The notes under the pieces were generated by a model. It did not search any database. It saw only the letters and a program-made list of their open reading frames with translations, and was not told the origin of the DNA. Of a DNA stretch of 64,000 bases, positions 41,380 to 48,915 are shown piece by piece. This DNA comes from a bacterium (GTDB lineage Bacteria; Eisenbacteria; RBG-16-71-46; CAIMUX01), in assembly GCA_030431975.1 (NCBI GenBank), contig JAUIHP010000002.1, positions 310,001 through 374,000 of the forward strand, read 5' to 3'. The position numbers and the translations under genes were made by a program. Within the stretch, counting starts at the first letter, position 1. Every line of letters begins with the position of its first letter.

Positions 41380-43674
41380 ATGAGGAATCGAATTCCACTC
41401 AACCTGTTCACTGCGGCGGGGACGGCCGTGATCGGACTGGCCGTCGGCACCTCGGCTTTCGCGGCGTCCTTCACCCAGGTCGATCCTTCGGCGATCGCCT
41501 CGACGGGTGAACGCCTGAACGATCCCGAGTACTTCACCGCCTTCAACGTCGACCTGACCCAGCTCTCCAACGATCTGGCTCTGGCCCCGATTGCCCGGGT
41601 CGATCACGGCGTCGATCCAGTCGTCGTCGAACTTCCGCTCGCTGACGGCATGATGACCGAGTTCTACGTTTGGAACTCCCCGGTTATGCATCCGGACCTG
41701 GCTGCCCGCTACCCCGAGCTGCAGACCTTCGAAGGACGGGCGGTCGAAGACAACACCATGTTCACGCGCTTCAGCATTACGCCGAAGGGCTTCCACGGCG
41801 TCATTCGTACGAGCGAAGGCAAGGTTTGGATCGATCCGTACCAGACCAATGACATCCAGCATGTCGTCGCTACCACCTCGCGTCACTATCGCCGTGCTGG
41901 CGAATTCGCCGCACCGTCGTTCACCTGCGGTTACGAGACCGACCCGGTCGCCGAGCAGACGATCGCCGATCTCGTCAACTTCACGAATGAGCGAGGCAGT
42001 ACGTCCGTCGGACCGGAGCTCCGCACCTACCGCACGGCCGTCGCGGCCACCGGTGAGTACACTTCGTTCCACGGCGGCACGGTCGCCGCGGGTATGGCCG
42101 CCATCGTCACCGCGATCAACCGGGTTAATGAGGTCTACCAGCTGGACCTTTCCATCTTCCTCGAGTTGATCCCGAACAATGACGACATCGTCTACACGAA
42201 CGGTGGAACCGACCCCTACAACAACAACAACGGCTCCCAGATGCTCGGCCAGAACATCAACAACCTGAATGCCGTCATCGGAAGCGCGAACTTCGACCTC
42301 GGCCACGTCTTCAGCACGGGCGGCGGCGGAATCGCGTTTCTGGGCGTCGTATGCGGCAACAACAAGGCCGGCGGCGTAACCGGACTCGGCTCCCCGATCG
42401 GTGACCGTTTCTACATTGACTACGTCGCTCACGAGATCGGTCACCAGTACGGCGCCACGCACACGTTCAACGGGAACGCCGGCAGCTGCTGCTGTGGCAA
42501 CCGGACGGCGGGCACGGCCTACGAGCCCGGTAGCGGTTCGACGGTCATGGCCTATGCGGGAATCTGCGGAAGCCACAACATCCAGAACTTCTCCGACGAT
42601 TACTTCCACAACATCAGCTTCCAGCAGATCCGCTCCTACACCGAAGCGGGAACCGGAAGCAACTGTCCGGCTCTGACGGCCACGGGCAACGATGCTCCGC
42701 TGCCGGACGCCGACTTCGGCGGTCCCTACACGGTGCCAATCTCGACGCCGCTTCAGATCACCGGCTCGGGCAGCGATCCAAACGGTGACGACTTCACCTA
42801 CTGCTGGGAAGAGCGCGACCTCGGTCCGGAAGGCAACCCGCAGACGCCGTCCGGCAACGCTCCGATCTTCCGTTCCTTCCTGCCGACGGATTCACCGACG
42901 CGCGTCTTCCCGAAGATCCTGGACATCGTCAACAACGTCCAGATCCGCGGCGAGATCCTGCCGACCTACGACCGCCTGCTGCGCTTCAGCCTGACCCTGC
43001 GTGACGGACTGGGTGGCGTGAACTATGCCTTTGCCCAGACGACCACGGTCGAGAATGCAGCGGGACCGTTCCTTGTCACCGGTCCGAACACCGGTTCGGA
43101 AGTGTGGAACGCGGGCACGACCGAGACCGTGACCTGGGACGTGGCCGGAACCAACGCGAACGGTGTGAACTGTGCCAACGTCAACATCCTTCTCTCCGAT
43201 GACGGTGGTTTCACCTATCCGTACACGCTGCTGACGAACACTCCGAACGATGGGTCGGCCAACGTGACCGTTCCGGGCATCGTGACGTCGAACGCTCGCG
43301 TCAAGGTCGAAGCTGCGGACAATATCTTCTTCGACATTTCGAATGAGGACTTCGAGATCGAGAGCGACCCGACTGAGGTCGACGACACTGTTCTCTCCGC
43401 CTCCTCTTTGGTCAGCAACCAGCCGAACCCATTCAACGACATCACCCGGATTCGTTTCCGCGTCCAGGAGACGTCCAAGGTGACGCTGCACGTCTACACG
43501 ACCGATGGCCGTGAGGTCGCGACTCTGGCCGACAACGTTCTCCAGCCGGGCGAGTACTCCCGCGCATGGGATGGCACGGACTATGACCTTCGTGACATGC
43601 CGGCCGGTGTCTACATGTACAAGCTGACGATTGGGGACGAGGTTCAGTCCAATCAGATGATTCGGATCAACTGA
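41380..43674 (+). CDS. Secreted reprolysin-like zinc metallopeptidase with C-terminal sorting-type domain
   Basis: A 764-residue exported protease. The signal peptide is about 1-28 (GTSAFAA). A propeptide-like region precedes the catalytic domain. The zinc site HEIGHQYGATH lies at His351, Glu352, His355 and His361, followed by a Cys cluster (CCC) and a possible Met-turn (TVMAYAGICG). A PKD/Ig-like segment (DADFGGPYTVPISTPLQITG) and another Ig-like region follow. The FlgD-Ig-like end has NQPNPFNDITRIRF and AWDGTDYDLRDMPAGVYMY. It should be secreted and surface-retained or released. It is followed by a strong terminator. Confidence 0.9.
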   Translation: MRNRIPLNLFTAAGTAVIGLAVGTSAFAASFTQVDPSAIASTGERLNDPEYFTAFNVDLTQLSNDLALAPIARVDHGVDPVVVELPLADGMMTEFYVWNSPVMHPDLAARYPELQTFEGRAVEDNTMFTRFSITPKGFHGVIRTSEGKVWIDPYQTNDIQHVVATTSRHYRRAGEFAAPSFTCGYETDPVAEQTIADLVNFTNERGSTSVGPELRTYRTAVAATGEYTSFHGGTVAAGMAAIVTAINRVNEVYQLDLSIFLELIPNNDDIVYTNGGTDPYNNNNGSQMLGQNINNLNAVIGSANFDLGHVFSTGGGGIAFLGVVCGNNKAGGVTGLGSPIGDRFYIDYVAHEIGHQYGATHTFNGNAGSCCCGNRTAGTAYEPGSGSTVMAYAGICGSHNIQNFSDDYFHNISFQQIRSYTEAGTGSNCPALTATGNDAPLPDADFGGPYTVPISTPLQITGSGSDPNGDDFTYCWEERDLGPEGNPQTPSGNAPIFRSFLPTDSPTRVFPKILDIVNNVQIRGEILPTYDRLLRFSLTLRDGLGGVNYAFAQTTTVENAAGPFLVTGPNTGSEVWNAGTTETVTWDVAGTNANGVNCANVNILLSDDGGFTYPYTLLTNTPNDGSANVTVPGIVTSNARVKVEAADNIFFDISNEDFEIESDPTEVDDTVLSASSLVSNQPNPFNDITRIRFRVQETSKVTLHVYTTDGREVATLADNVLQPGEYSRAWDGTDYDLRDMPAGVYMYKLTIGDEVQSNQMIRIN

Positions 43675-43769
43675 TCGGACCGCAGATCAGCCGACTACGA
43701 AACCGGCGCCGTGAGGTATGCACTGTCCCCTCACGGCCCGGATTCGAAATCGCGGCTTCGCCGCGACGG

Positions 43770-43808
43770 AACGGGCTCCTCATCGCTTGATGGAGCCCGT
43801 TCTTCTTT
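43770..43808 (+). terminator. Rho-independent terminator after metallopeptidase
   Basis: Perfect 10-bp arms AACGGGCTCC (43770-43779) and GGAGCCCGTT (43792-43801), with an inner ATC/GAT pair, followed by CTTCTTT. A smaller GC hairpin (CGCGGC-TTC-GCCGCG, 43751-43765) precedes it. Confidence 0.88.
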
Positions 43809-43948
43809 GGGACCCGGTCCTCGAGGATCGAGGAGGATGTCGGGACGACGCTGCCAGCAAAGTCCCGGCCTCCAGTGACATGGAACTTTGCCTCCTACGC
43901 ATTCATCCAGAGCGCGTCAGGAGGTAAGCAACCAACGGAAGTACCTGT

Positions 43949-45892
43949 ATGCACCACTCCAACAGTACTCGCGCTTTCGGACTGGCCCTGCTCATGGCCG
44001 GTCTTTGTTCCGCGACGAGTTTCGGTTCCGCGCTCGACTCTGCTGCGGGGCTCGACTATGTCGATCCTCCGGCACCGGGTGAGGTCATCTTTAAGCTAAC
44101 CCCCGATGCCATGGCCTCGGACGACTTCCGTGCCGATCTCGGATCGCAGGGCCGGACGGGACTGGACGCGGTCGACCAGGCACTGGCGTCTCTCGCTGCC
44201 AGCGAAGTCCGCCCGGTCTTCAACATGGCGGTCAACGGAGACATCAAGAGAGAGCGCGGCATGGACCGTTTCTTCATCGCCAGCTACTCCGGCAGCCAAT
44301 CGCCTGAGTTCGCCGCTGCCGCGCTCGACGCTCTCTTCGAAACCGAGTTCGGAGAGACGAACGGGACCTGCCGGGCCATGGTCTCCCCCAACGACACGCA
44401 CTACGCATCGCAGTGGGCACACGACAATTTCGGCCAGGCCAGTCGATTCGGTGGCGGAACGGTGGGTACCCCGGACTGCGACACCAACACGGATCTGGCG
44501 TGGGACCTGCAGACTGGGGACCCGAACCTGGTCGTTGCCGTCATCGATACCGGCTGTGACCTCAATCACCCGGAGTACAACGGGCGTCTCGTCCAGGGTT
44601 ATGACTTCGTCAACAACGACAACAACCCATCGGACGATGGAAACCACGGTACGTCCTGTGCCGGAATCGTTCTCGCCGAGGGAAACAACGGCCAGGGCGT
44701 AGCCGGCGTCGCCTGGAACGTCAAGCTCATGCCGATCAAGGTCCTGAACTCCGGCGGAAGCGGCACCTGGGGTGACGTCGCCGCAGGAATCGAATACGCC
44801 GCCGACAACGGCGCCCGCATCCAGTCGATCAGCCTCGGCGGTTCGGGCGGAAACAACACGTTGGAAAATGCATGCGATTACGCGGTGTCTTTCGGTTGCG
44901 CTCTCTTCTGTGCGTCCGGCAACTCGGGCAGCAGCACGATGATCTACCCGGCCCAGTACAGCAACACGATCGCCGTCGGCGCCTGCTCTCCCTGCTTCGA
45001 GCGCAAGACGACTTCCAGCTGTGACGGAGAGAATTGGTGGGCGTCCAGCTACGGAACGGGTATCGACTTCCTGACCCCGGGAACCCGGATCTACACGACC
45101 GACCGTTTGGGCGGCGCCGGGTACTCGAACGGTGACTACATGGCGACCTTCAACGGCACGTCCTCCGCAACGCCGCAGGCGGCAGGCATCGGCGCCCTCG
45201 TCTGGTCGCAGGACCCGACCCTGACCAATGAAGAACTGCGGGCCGTCCTTCAAGGCGCGTGTACCGACCTCGGCCCGAACGGCTACGACAACCAGCACGG
45301 CCACGGTCTTCTCCGGGCCGACCTTGCCGTCCTTGCCGTCACGAACACGGCCAACGGTTCCTGCTGTTACCCCGGCGGAAACTGCCAGCTCACCATCGAG
45401 GAAGACTGCGCAACCGGCGTGTGGTCGGATTCTCCCTGTGACCCCAATCCGTGTCCGCAGCCGCAGCGTGCATGCTGCCTTGGCGAGGATTGCATGCTCA
45501 TGACCCAGGATGACTGTCGCAACGCGGCCGGAACCTGGAAGATGCTCGAAACGGACTGTTCGGGCGAGCCGTGCTTCACGGCCGACGCCCCGGGTGAGAA
45601 CGGACTCCCGTCCAAGGCTCGCCTTCTTCCGACGATGCCGAACCCGTTCCACGGGGAAACGATGCTCGGTTATCAGCTGCCGGCGGAAAGCGAAGTCACG
45701 CTGCGGATCTACGACGTTGCCGGAAAAGTCGTGCGGGTTCTCGCGGACCGGGCCCTCAAGGCCGGCGGTACTCATGAGGCGGTTTGGAACGGTCGCGATG
45801 ATCGGGGCCACGAGGTTCCGGCGGGGATTTACCTCTACGTCCTGGAGACCGAGGGTACGCGTGTTTCCAGCACGATCACACTGATGAAGTAG
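43949..45892 (+). CDS. Secreted subtilisin-like serine protease with Cys-rich repeats
   Basis: A 647-residue exported S8 peptidase. The signal is about 1-29. A propeptide region runs to about 135, then the catalytic domain: Asp200 (VIDTGCDLNHPE), His233 (GNHGTSCAG), oxyanion Asn (FCASGNSG) and Ser405 (FNGTSSATPQAAG). Residues about 475-550 contain two copies of a Cys-rich module (CCYPGGNCQLTIEEDC..., then CCLGEDCMLMTQDDC...), each ending in a C-x-P/E-x-PC-like turn. A FlgD-Ig-like end follows (PTMPNPFHGETML, VWNGRDDRGHEVPAGIYLY). It has its own terminator and lies downstream of the metallopeptidase terminator, so it is separately transcribed. Confidence 0.93.
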   Translation: MHHSNSTRAFGLALLMAGLCSATSFGSALDSAAGLDYVDPPAPGEVIFKLTPDAMASDDFRADLGSQGRTGLDAVDQALASLAASEVRPVFNMAVNGDIKRERGMDRFFIASYSGSQSPEFAAAALDALFETEFGETNGTCRAMVSPNDTHYASQWAHDNFGQASRFGGGTVGTPDCDTNTDLAWDLQTGDPNLVVAVIDTGCDLNHPEYNGRLVQGYDFVNNDNNPSDDGNHGTSCAGIVLAEGNNGQGVAGVAWNVKLMPIKVLNSGGSGTWGDVAAGIEYAADNGARIQSISLGGSGGNNTLENACDYAVSFGCALFCASGNSGSSTMIYPAQYSNTIAVGACSPCFERKTTSSCDGENWWASSYGTGIDFLTPGTRIYTTDRLGGAGYSNGDYMATFNGTSSATPQAAGIGALVWSQDPTLTNEELRAVLQGACTDLGPNGYDNQHGHGLLRADLAVLAVTNTANGSCCYPGGNCQLTIEEDCATGVWSDSPCDPNPCPQPQRACCLGEDCMLMTQDDCRNAAGTWKMLETDCSGEPCFTADAPGENGLPSKARLLPTMPNPFHGETMLGYQLPAESEVTLRIYDVAGKVVRVLADRALKAGGTHEAVWNGRDDRGHEVPAGIYLYVLETEGTRVSSTITLMK

Positions 45893-45949
45893 GACCTCGA
45901 TCCGCGTCGGACTCGAATCGCGTTCGGTCCGACTCGGTCCAACGACCAG

Positions 45950-45982
45950 GAACGCCGGTCCCCGGGCCGGCGTTCTTCGTTT
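45950..45982 (+). terminator. Rho-independent terminator after subtilase
   Basis: 9-bp arms GAACGCCGG and CCGGCGTTC with an 8-nt loop, followed by TTCGTTT. Confidence 0.88.
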
Positions 45983-46019
45983 GCAGGCTCTGACCCGAAT
46001 TTGTAGGCTCTGGCCCGAA
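45980..46019. repeat. 20-bp tandem duplication before flavin-reductase gene
   Basis: Two adjacent 20-bp units (TTTGCAGGCTCTGACCCGAA and its copy at 46000) differing at two positions, between the terminator tail and the next gene. Confidence 0.85.
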
Positions 46020-46038
46020 AACAATGAGGGAACCGCCC

Positions 46039-46659
46039 ATGCATTTCGAACCCGCGACCATGGAGACCGCCGCGCTCTATCACCTTCTGACCCGGATCGT
46101 AGCGCCCCGACCGATTGCCTTCGTCAGCACCCGATCCGGAGACGGTGAGCTGAATCTTGCTCCGTTCAGCTACTTCAGCCTCGGCGGCCTCCAACCGCCG
46201 TCCGCCGTCTTCTGTCCGGTCAACGATCGCAAGGGCAGGATGAAAGACACCCTTCGCAACATCGAGGAAACGAAGGAGTACGTCATCAATGTGGTGACCC
46301 GGGAAATGGCCGAGGCCATGAACGAGACCTCGGCAAACTTCCCGCACGACGTCAACGAGTTCGAGGTCGCGGGCTTCACTCCGGAGGCGTCGACGCGAGT
46401 CCGTCCGCCGCGTGTCGCGGAGTCCCCGATCTCGATGGAGATGGAACTCTTCGAGATTGTGACCCATGGTCCGGGCCCGCTGGCCGGCAACTACATCATC
46501 GGGGAGATTCATCTGGTGCGGATTCGGGAGGAGTGGTTGGGCAAGGACGGTCTTCCGGATCCGGATGCCATTCGCCTGATCGGAAGAATGGGCGGCGACT
46601 ACTACGTCGACGCCATTCCTTCCGCCCTCTTTGAGCTCGAACGCCCGAAGGGTCCCTAG
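46039..46659 (+). CDS. Flavin reductase-like (FMN-binding split barrel) protein
   Basis: A 206-residue split-barrel flavoprotein. Signatures are IVAPRPIAFVSTRSGDGELN, LAPFSYFSLGGLQPPSAVF and RNIEETKEYVINVVTREMAE, all typical of the DIM6/NTAB flavin-reductase-like family. ATG at 46039 has AGGGA 7 nt upstream; an ATG 5 codons earlier is less well placed. Members transfer electrons from NAD(P)H to flavin or support oxygenases; the specific partner is unknown. It is convergent with the peroxiredoxin gene. Confidence 0.88.
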   Translation: MHFEPATMETAALYHLLTRIVAPRPIAFVSTRSGDGELNLAPFSYFSLGGLQPPSAVFCPVNDRKGRMKDTLRNIEETKEYVINVVTREMAEAMNETSANFPHDVNEFEVAGFTPEASTRVRPPRVAESPISMEMELFEIVTHGPGPLAGNYIIGEIHLVRIREEWLGKDGLPDPDAIRLIGRMGGDYYVDAIPSALFELERPKGP

Positions 46660-46766
46660 CCCGATTCATACATGAAGGTCTACCGCGGTGACGAACTCTG
46701 CCCGCAGCCAGCGTTCTCTGTCACACTGCCACGGCCTCTGTCACTGCCACGGCTTGGACTACCACC

Positions 46767-47234
46767 TCAACTCCGGACGGCCACGCCGAGGTGCTTCAGC
46801 CGGGCTGCCACGTCATCTCCCGCCTTGCCCGCATCGACTTCGTCGTCGATGAACGCGATCTTTCCCTCGAGGTCGACATAGAACGTGCGTCTCTTCGGTT
46901 TGCGAACCACCGGAATGAGAATCCCGTAGGCGTCCGCCACTTCCTTTCCCGGATCACTGAGGATCGGAAAGTCGAGTTCGAGGGACTCGGCGAACTTGCG
47001 GTTGGTGTCCTCGTCGTCGCAGCTGGCGCCGAAGTAGGCGACTTCGAACTTGCGGATGGCATCGCCTCTCTCACGGAGAGACTTGCACTGGGCGGTTCAG
47101 CCGCCCGTAAAGGCGCTGGGAAACCAGGAGACAACGACCGTCTCACTCCCGCGATAGTCAGCCAGTCGGTAGGTCTTTCCATCGGAACCGGGAAGTGTCC
47201 AGTCCGGTGCGATATCTCCTTCCTGCAAACTCAT
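46767..47234 (-). CDS. Selenocysteine-containing peroxiredoxin (UGA-recoded, BCP/AhpC-like)
   Basis: A 155-residue thioredoxin-fold peroxidase read through one in-frame TGA (47099-47097) at residue 46. The frame from ATG at 47234 reads [20 protein letters not shown], then [19 protein letters not shown]. The TGA falls exactly on the peroxidatic Cys of P-x3-T-x2-C. After it the frame continues for 109 codons with normal family sequence ([20 protein letters not shown], then [18 protein letters not shown]) to a TGA at 46769. Cys50 (U-x3-C) is a candidate resolving residue. TGA is an ordinary stop for neighbours (nuoN, nuoI, nuoJ, the 47239 gene), so global recoding is excluded. AAAGGGG precedes the start, 4 nt after the upstream stop. 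It should reduce peroxides in the cytoplasm. A nonsense mutation or read error is the alternative. Confidence 0.85.
47059..47106 (-). promoter_or_regulatory. Candidate bacterial SECIS element
   Basis: Immediately 3' of the UGA the mRNA can form a stem-loop: UCUCUC (47081-47076) pairs with GAGAGA (47072-47067), with outer GCA/UGC pairing (47086-47084 with 47061-47059). The apical loop contains GU 22 nt after the UGA, within the spacing expected for bacterial SECIS elements. In addition GGGCGG (47106-47101) and CCGCCC (47095-47090) bracket the UGA itself in a 5-nt loop. Confidence 0.6.
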
Positions 47235-47238
47235 GACA

Positions 47239-47604
47239 TCACCCCTTTCTTCGGGCATCGACGAACGATTTGATCCCGGCCAGGAGCAGCGCCAGGCAGA
47301 CGACGGAGGTCACGACCTGGGCAACGACTGCGACCGGGCGTTCGACCTCTCCGCCGGACAACATCTGAGCGAACGGCGCCAGTCCACGGGAGGAGCCGAG
47401 CACTCCAAGGAGCGCAAGGACCATGACCACATGCATCGCGGCCTTTCGACGGCTCTGCTGCTGTCCCCACATCGCCAGGATCGCGAAAAGCGCGCCGATG
47501 ATTGCCGGAATCAAGGCCGTAAAGCTGGCCCGCCCAGTCCCGAAGTAGCTTCCAACTCCGAGAAGGATGAGGAGAACTCCAGCGTAGAGAGTCGGTCGGA
47601 TCAT
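47239..47604 (-). CDS. Four-helix membrane protein, unknown
   Basis: A 121-residue protein with four hydrophobic helices ([70 protein letters not shown]) and a short basic C-terminus (DARRKG). ATG at 47604 is preferred since GAGGA lies 6 nt upstream; another ATG two codons earlier sits on that site. Its stop is 4 nt before the peroxiredoxin start, so the two are very likely cotranslated. It resembles small TMEM14-like or DUF-type inner-membrane proteins, but no function can be assigned. Confidence 0.75.
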   Translation of the reverse strand: MIRPTLYAGVLLILLGVGSYFGTGRASFTALIPAIIGALFAILAMWGQQQSRRKAAMHVVMVLALLGVLGSSRGLAPFAQMLSGGEVERPVAVVAQVVTSVVCLALLLAGIKSFVDARRKG

Positions 47605-47686
47605 TTCCATTCCTCACTCGTTTTGCGGACGAAGGTCAGAGTGTAGTCCACGCAGCCGCCTCGTTCCCAGCGACGTCTGCAGTTCG

Positions 47687-48142
47687 TTAAGGTGCGTCGG
47701 CGCCTTCGGTCACCGAAGCCGGGCTCATGTGCGTTCCGATCCCAACTCCCTGGAATCCGGAGTTCCGAACGGCATCGAGAATCTGGACGATGGTGCCATG
47801 AGGAACCGCGTCTTCGGCCTTGAGAAGCACGCGTTGATCGGGAGTCTCCGTGTGAAGTTCTTTGAGCGCGGCGGGAAGGGCGTCCACAGACACCGGGACC
47901 CCACCGAGTTGAACGTCACCGTTCTCCAGAACCACAATCTCGATCTCCGCCTGTTCCTCGGGAGATCCTGCGGCCTGCGACGACGAAGAGGAAGGTAGCT
48001 GCAGCTCGAGTTCACCCACCCGTTTGAAGGTTCCGGTCATCATGAAAAAGATGATGAGAAGGAAGAGGACGTCGATCAGCGGCGTAATGGAAAGAGTCGT
48101 CTCTTTCCGGCTCTTGCGGGGACGAAATGCGATCGCCGTCAT
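47687..48142 (-). CDS. exbD: ExbD/TolR-family biopolymer transport protein
   Basis: A 151-residue inner-membrane protein. There is one N-terminal helix (TPLIDVLFLLIIFFMMTGTF) with the proton-pathway Asp, then a periplasmic domain (VVLENGDVQLGGVPVSVDAL, VLLKAEDAVPHGTIVQILDA). It forms the energy-harvesting motor with ExbB. Its start overlaps the exbB stop by 4 nt (ATGA). Confidence 0.93.
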   Translation of the reverse strand: MTAIAFRPRKSRKETTLSITPLIDVLFLLIIFFMMTGTFKRVGELELQLPSSSSSQAAGSPEEQAEIEIVVLENGDVQLGGVPVSVDALPAALKELHTETPDQRVLLKAEDAVPHGTIVQILDAVRNSGFQGVGIGTHMSPASVTEGADAP

Positions 48143-48903
48143 TCCGTGACACCCGCCGGTCCGCTGCCCGGAGCACCTCCGGAAGCACTTCCCGGAACGG
48201 CTCCCGGAACGGTTCCCGGAACGGTTCCCGAAACTCCTCGCGAAACGCTTCCGGATGCGCCTTCCCAGGGCCCTCCCGCGATCAGACCTTCACTTCCCTG
48301 CCGTCCGCGACGCAACTTTGCCGCGAGTTCGGTAGCATGGTGTTCGATCTCGTTGAGAAGAGTTTCGGACTTCGACGCGAGCAGGTTGTGCGCGACCAGC
48401 GTCGGAATCCCCACCGCCAGGCCGATCGCAGTCGTGATCATGGCCTCACTGATTCCCCCGGAAAGCGCCTGCGGATCCCCAAGACCCGCCAACGAGATCG
48501 AACTGAACATCCGAATCATTCCAAACACCGTTCCCAAGAGACCCAGAAGTGGCGCGGCCTGCGCGATCGTTTGAAGCCAGACGAGATGACGCTCGAGCAC
48601 AGCGGCCTTCTGCCGACCGACGTCCTGAATGCTGTCACGCAGGACTTCCCACGGTTCTTCAGCGTGCTCGAGTCCGGCGCGAACGACGTCGGAGAAGACC
48701 CCTGGATTCGCCCGGCAAACTTCCAAGGCCAGAGAAAGGTCCCGACCTGGGCGAACGGCACCGACGACCTGCAGGATTTCTGCGGGAAGGACACGGCTTC
48801 GCCGTAGGGCAAAGACGCGTTCGACCGCGATCGTCGCTGCAATCAGACTGCACAGAACCAACGGATAGATGAGCGGACCGCCGCTTTTCAGGAACTCGAG
48901 CAT
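48139..48903 (-). CDS. exbB: ExbB/TolQ-family proton channel protein
   Basis: A 254-residue protein with three transmembrane helices. The N-terminal helix is GGPLIYPLVLCSLIAATIAV. The conserved MotA/TolQ/ExbB core is LVWLQTIAQAAPLLGLLGTV (start of helix 2) and EAMITTAIGLAVGIPTLVAH (helix 3). The C-terminal 45 residues are a low-complexity Val-Pro-Gly/Ser-Gly tail encoded by 12-bp repeats at 48169-48262. It starts 12 nt after the TonB-like gene stops. Confidence 0.93.
   Translation of the reverse strand: MLEFLKSGGPLIYPLVLCSLIAATIAVERVFALRRSRVLPAEILQVVGAVRPGRDLSLALEVCRANPGVFSDVVRAGLEHAEEPWEVLRDSIQDVGRQKAAVLERHLVWLQTIAQAAPLLGLLGTVFGMIRMFSSISLAGLGDPQALSGGISEAMITTAIGLAVGIPTLVAHNLLASKSETLLNEIEHHATELAAKLRRGRQGSEGLIAGGPWEGASGSVSRGVSGTVPGTVPGAVPGSASGGAPGSGPAGVTE
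48169..48262 (-). repeat. 12-bp repeats encoding VPG-rich tail of ExbB
   Basis: Degenerate copies of GGAACGGTTCCC (plus-strand view) give VPGT-VPGA-VPGS-type tetrapeptides at the ExbB C-terminus. Confidence 0.8.
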
Positions 48904-48915
48904 GTAAGATCTCCG

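Noticed and set aside
44096-46024. 642-codon minus-strand frame
   Set aside because: Antisense shadow of the subtilase, which has an intact catalytic triad and signal peptide.
46767-47234. Reading the TGA as evidence for a reassigned genetic code
   Set aside because: TGA is the natural terminator of several nearby genes with overlapping starts (nuoN/HAD, nuoI/nuoJ, sigma/anti-sigma), so it is a stop in general here.
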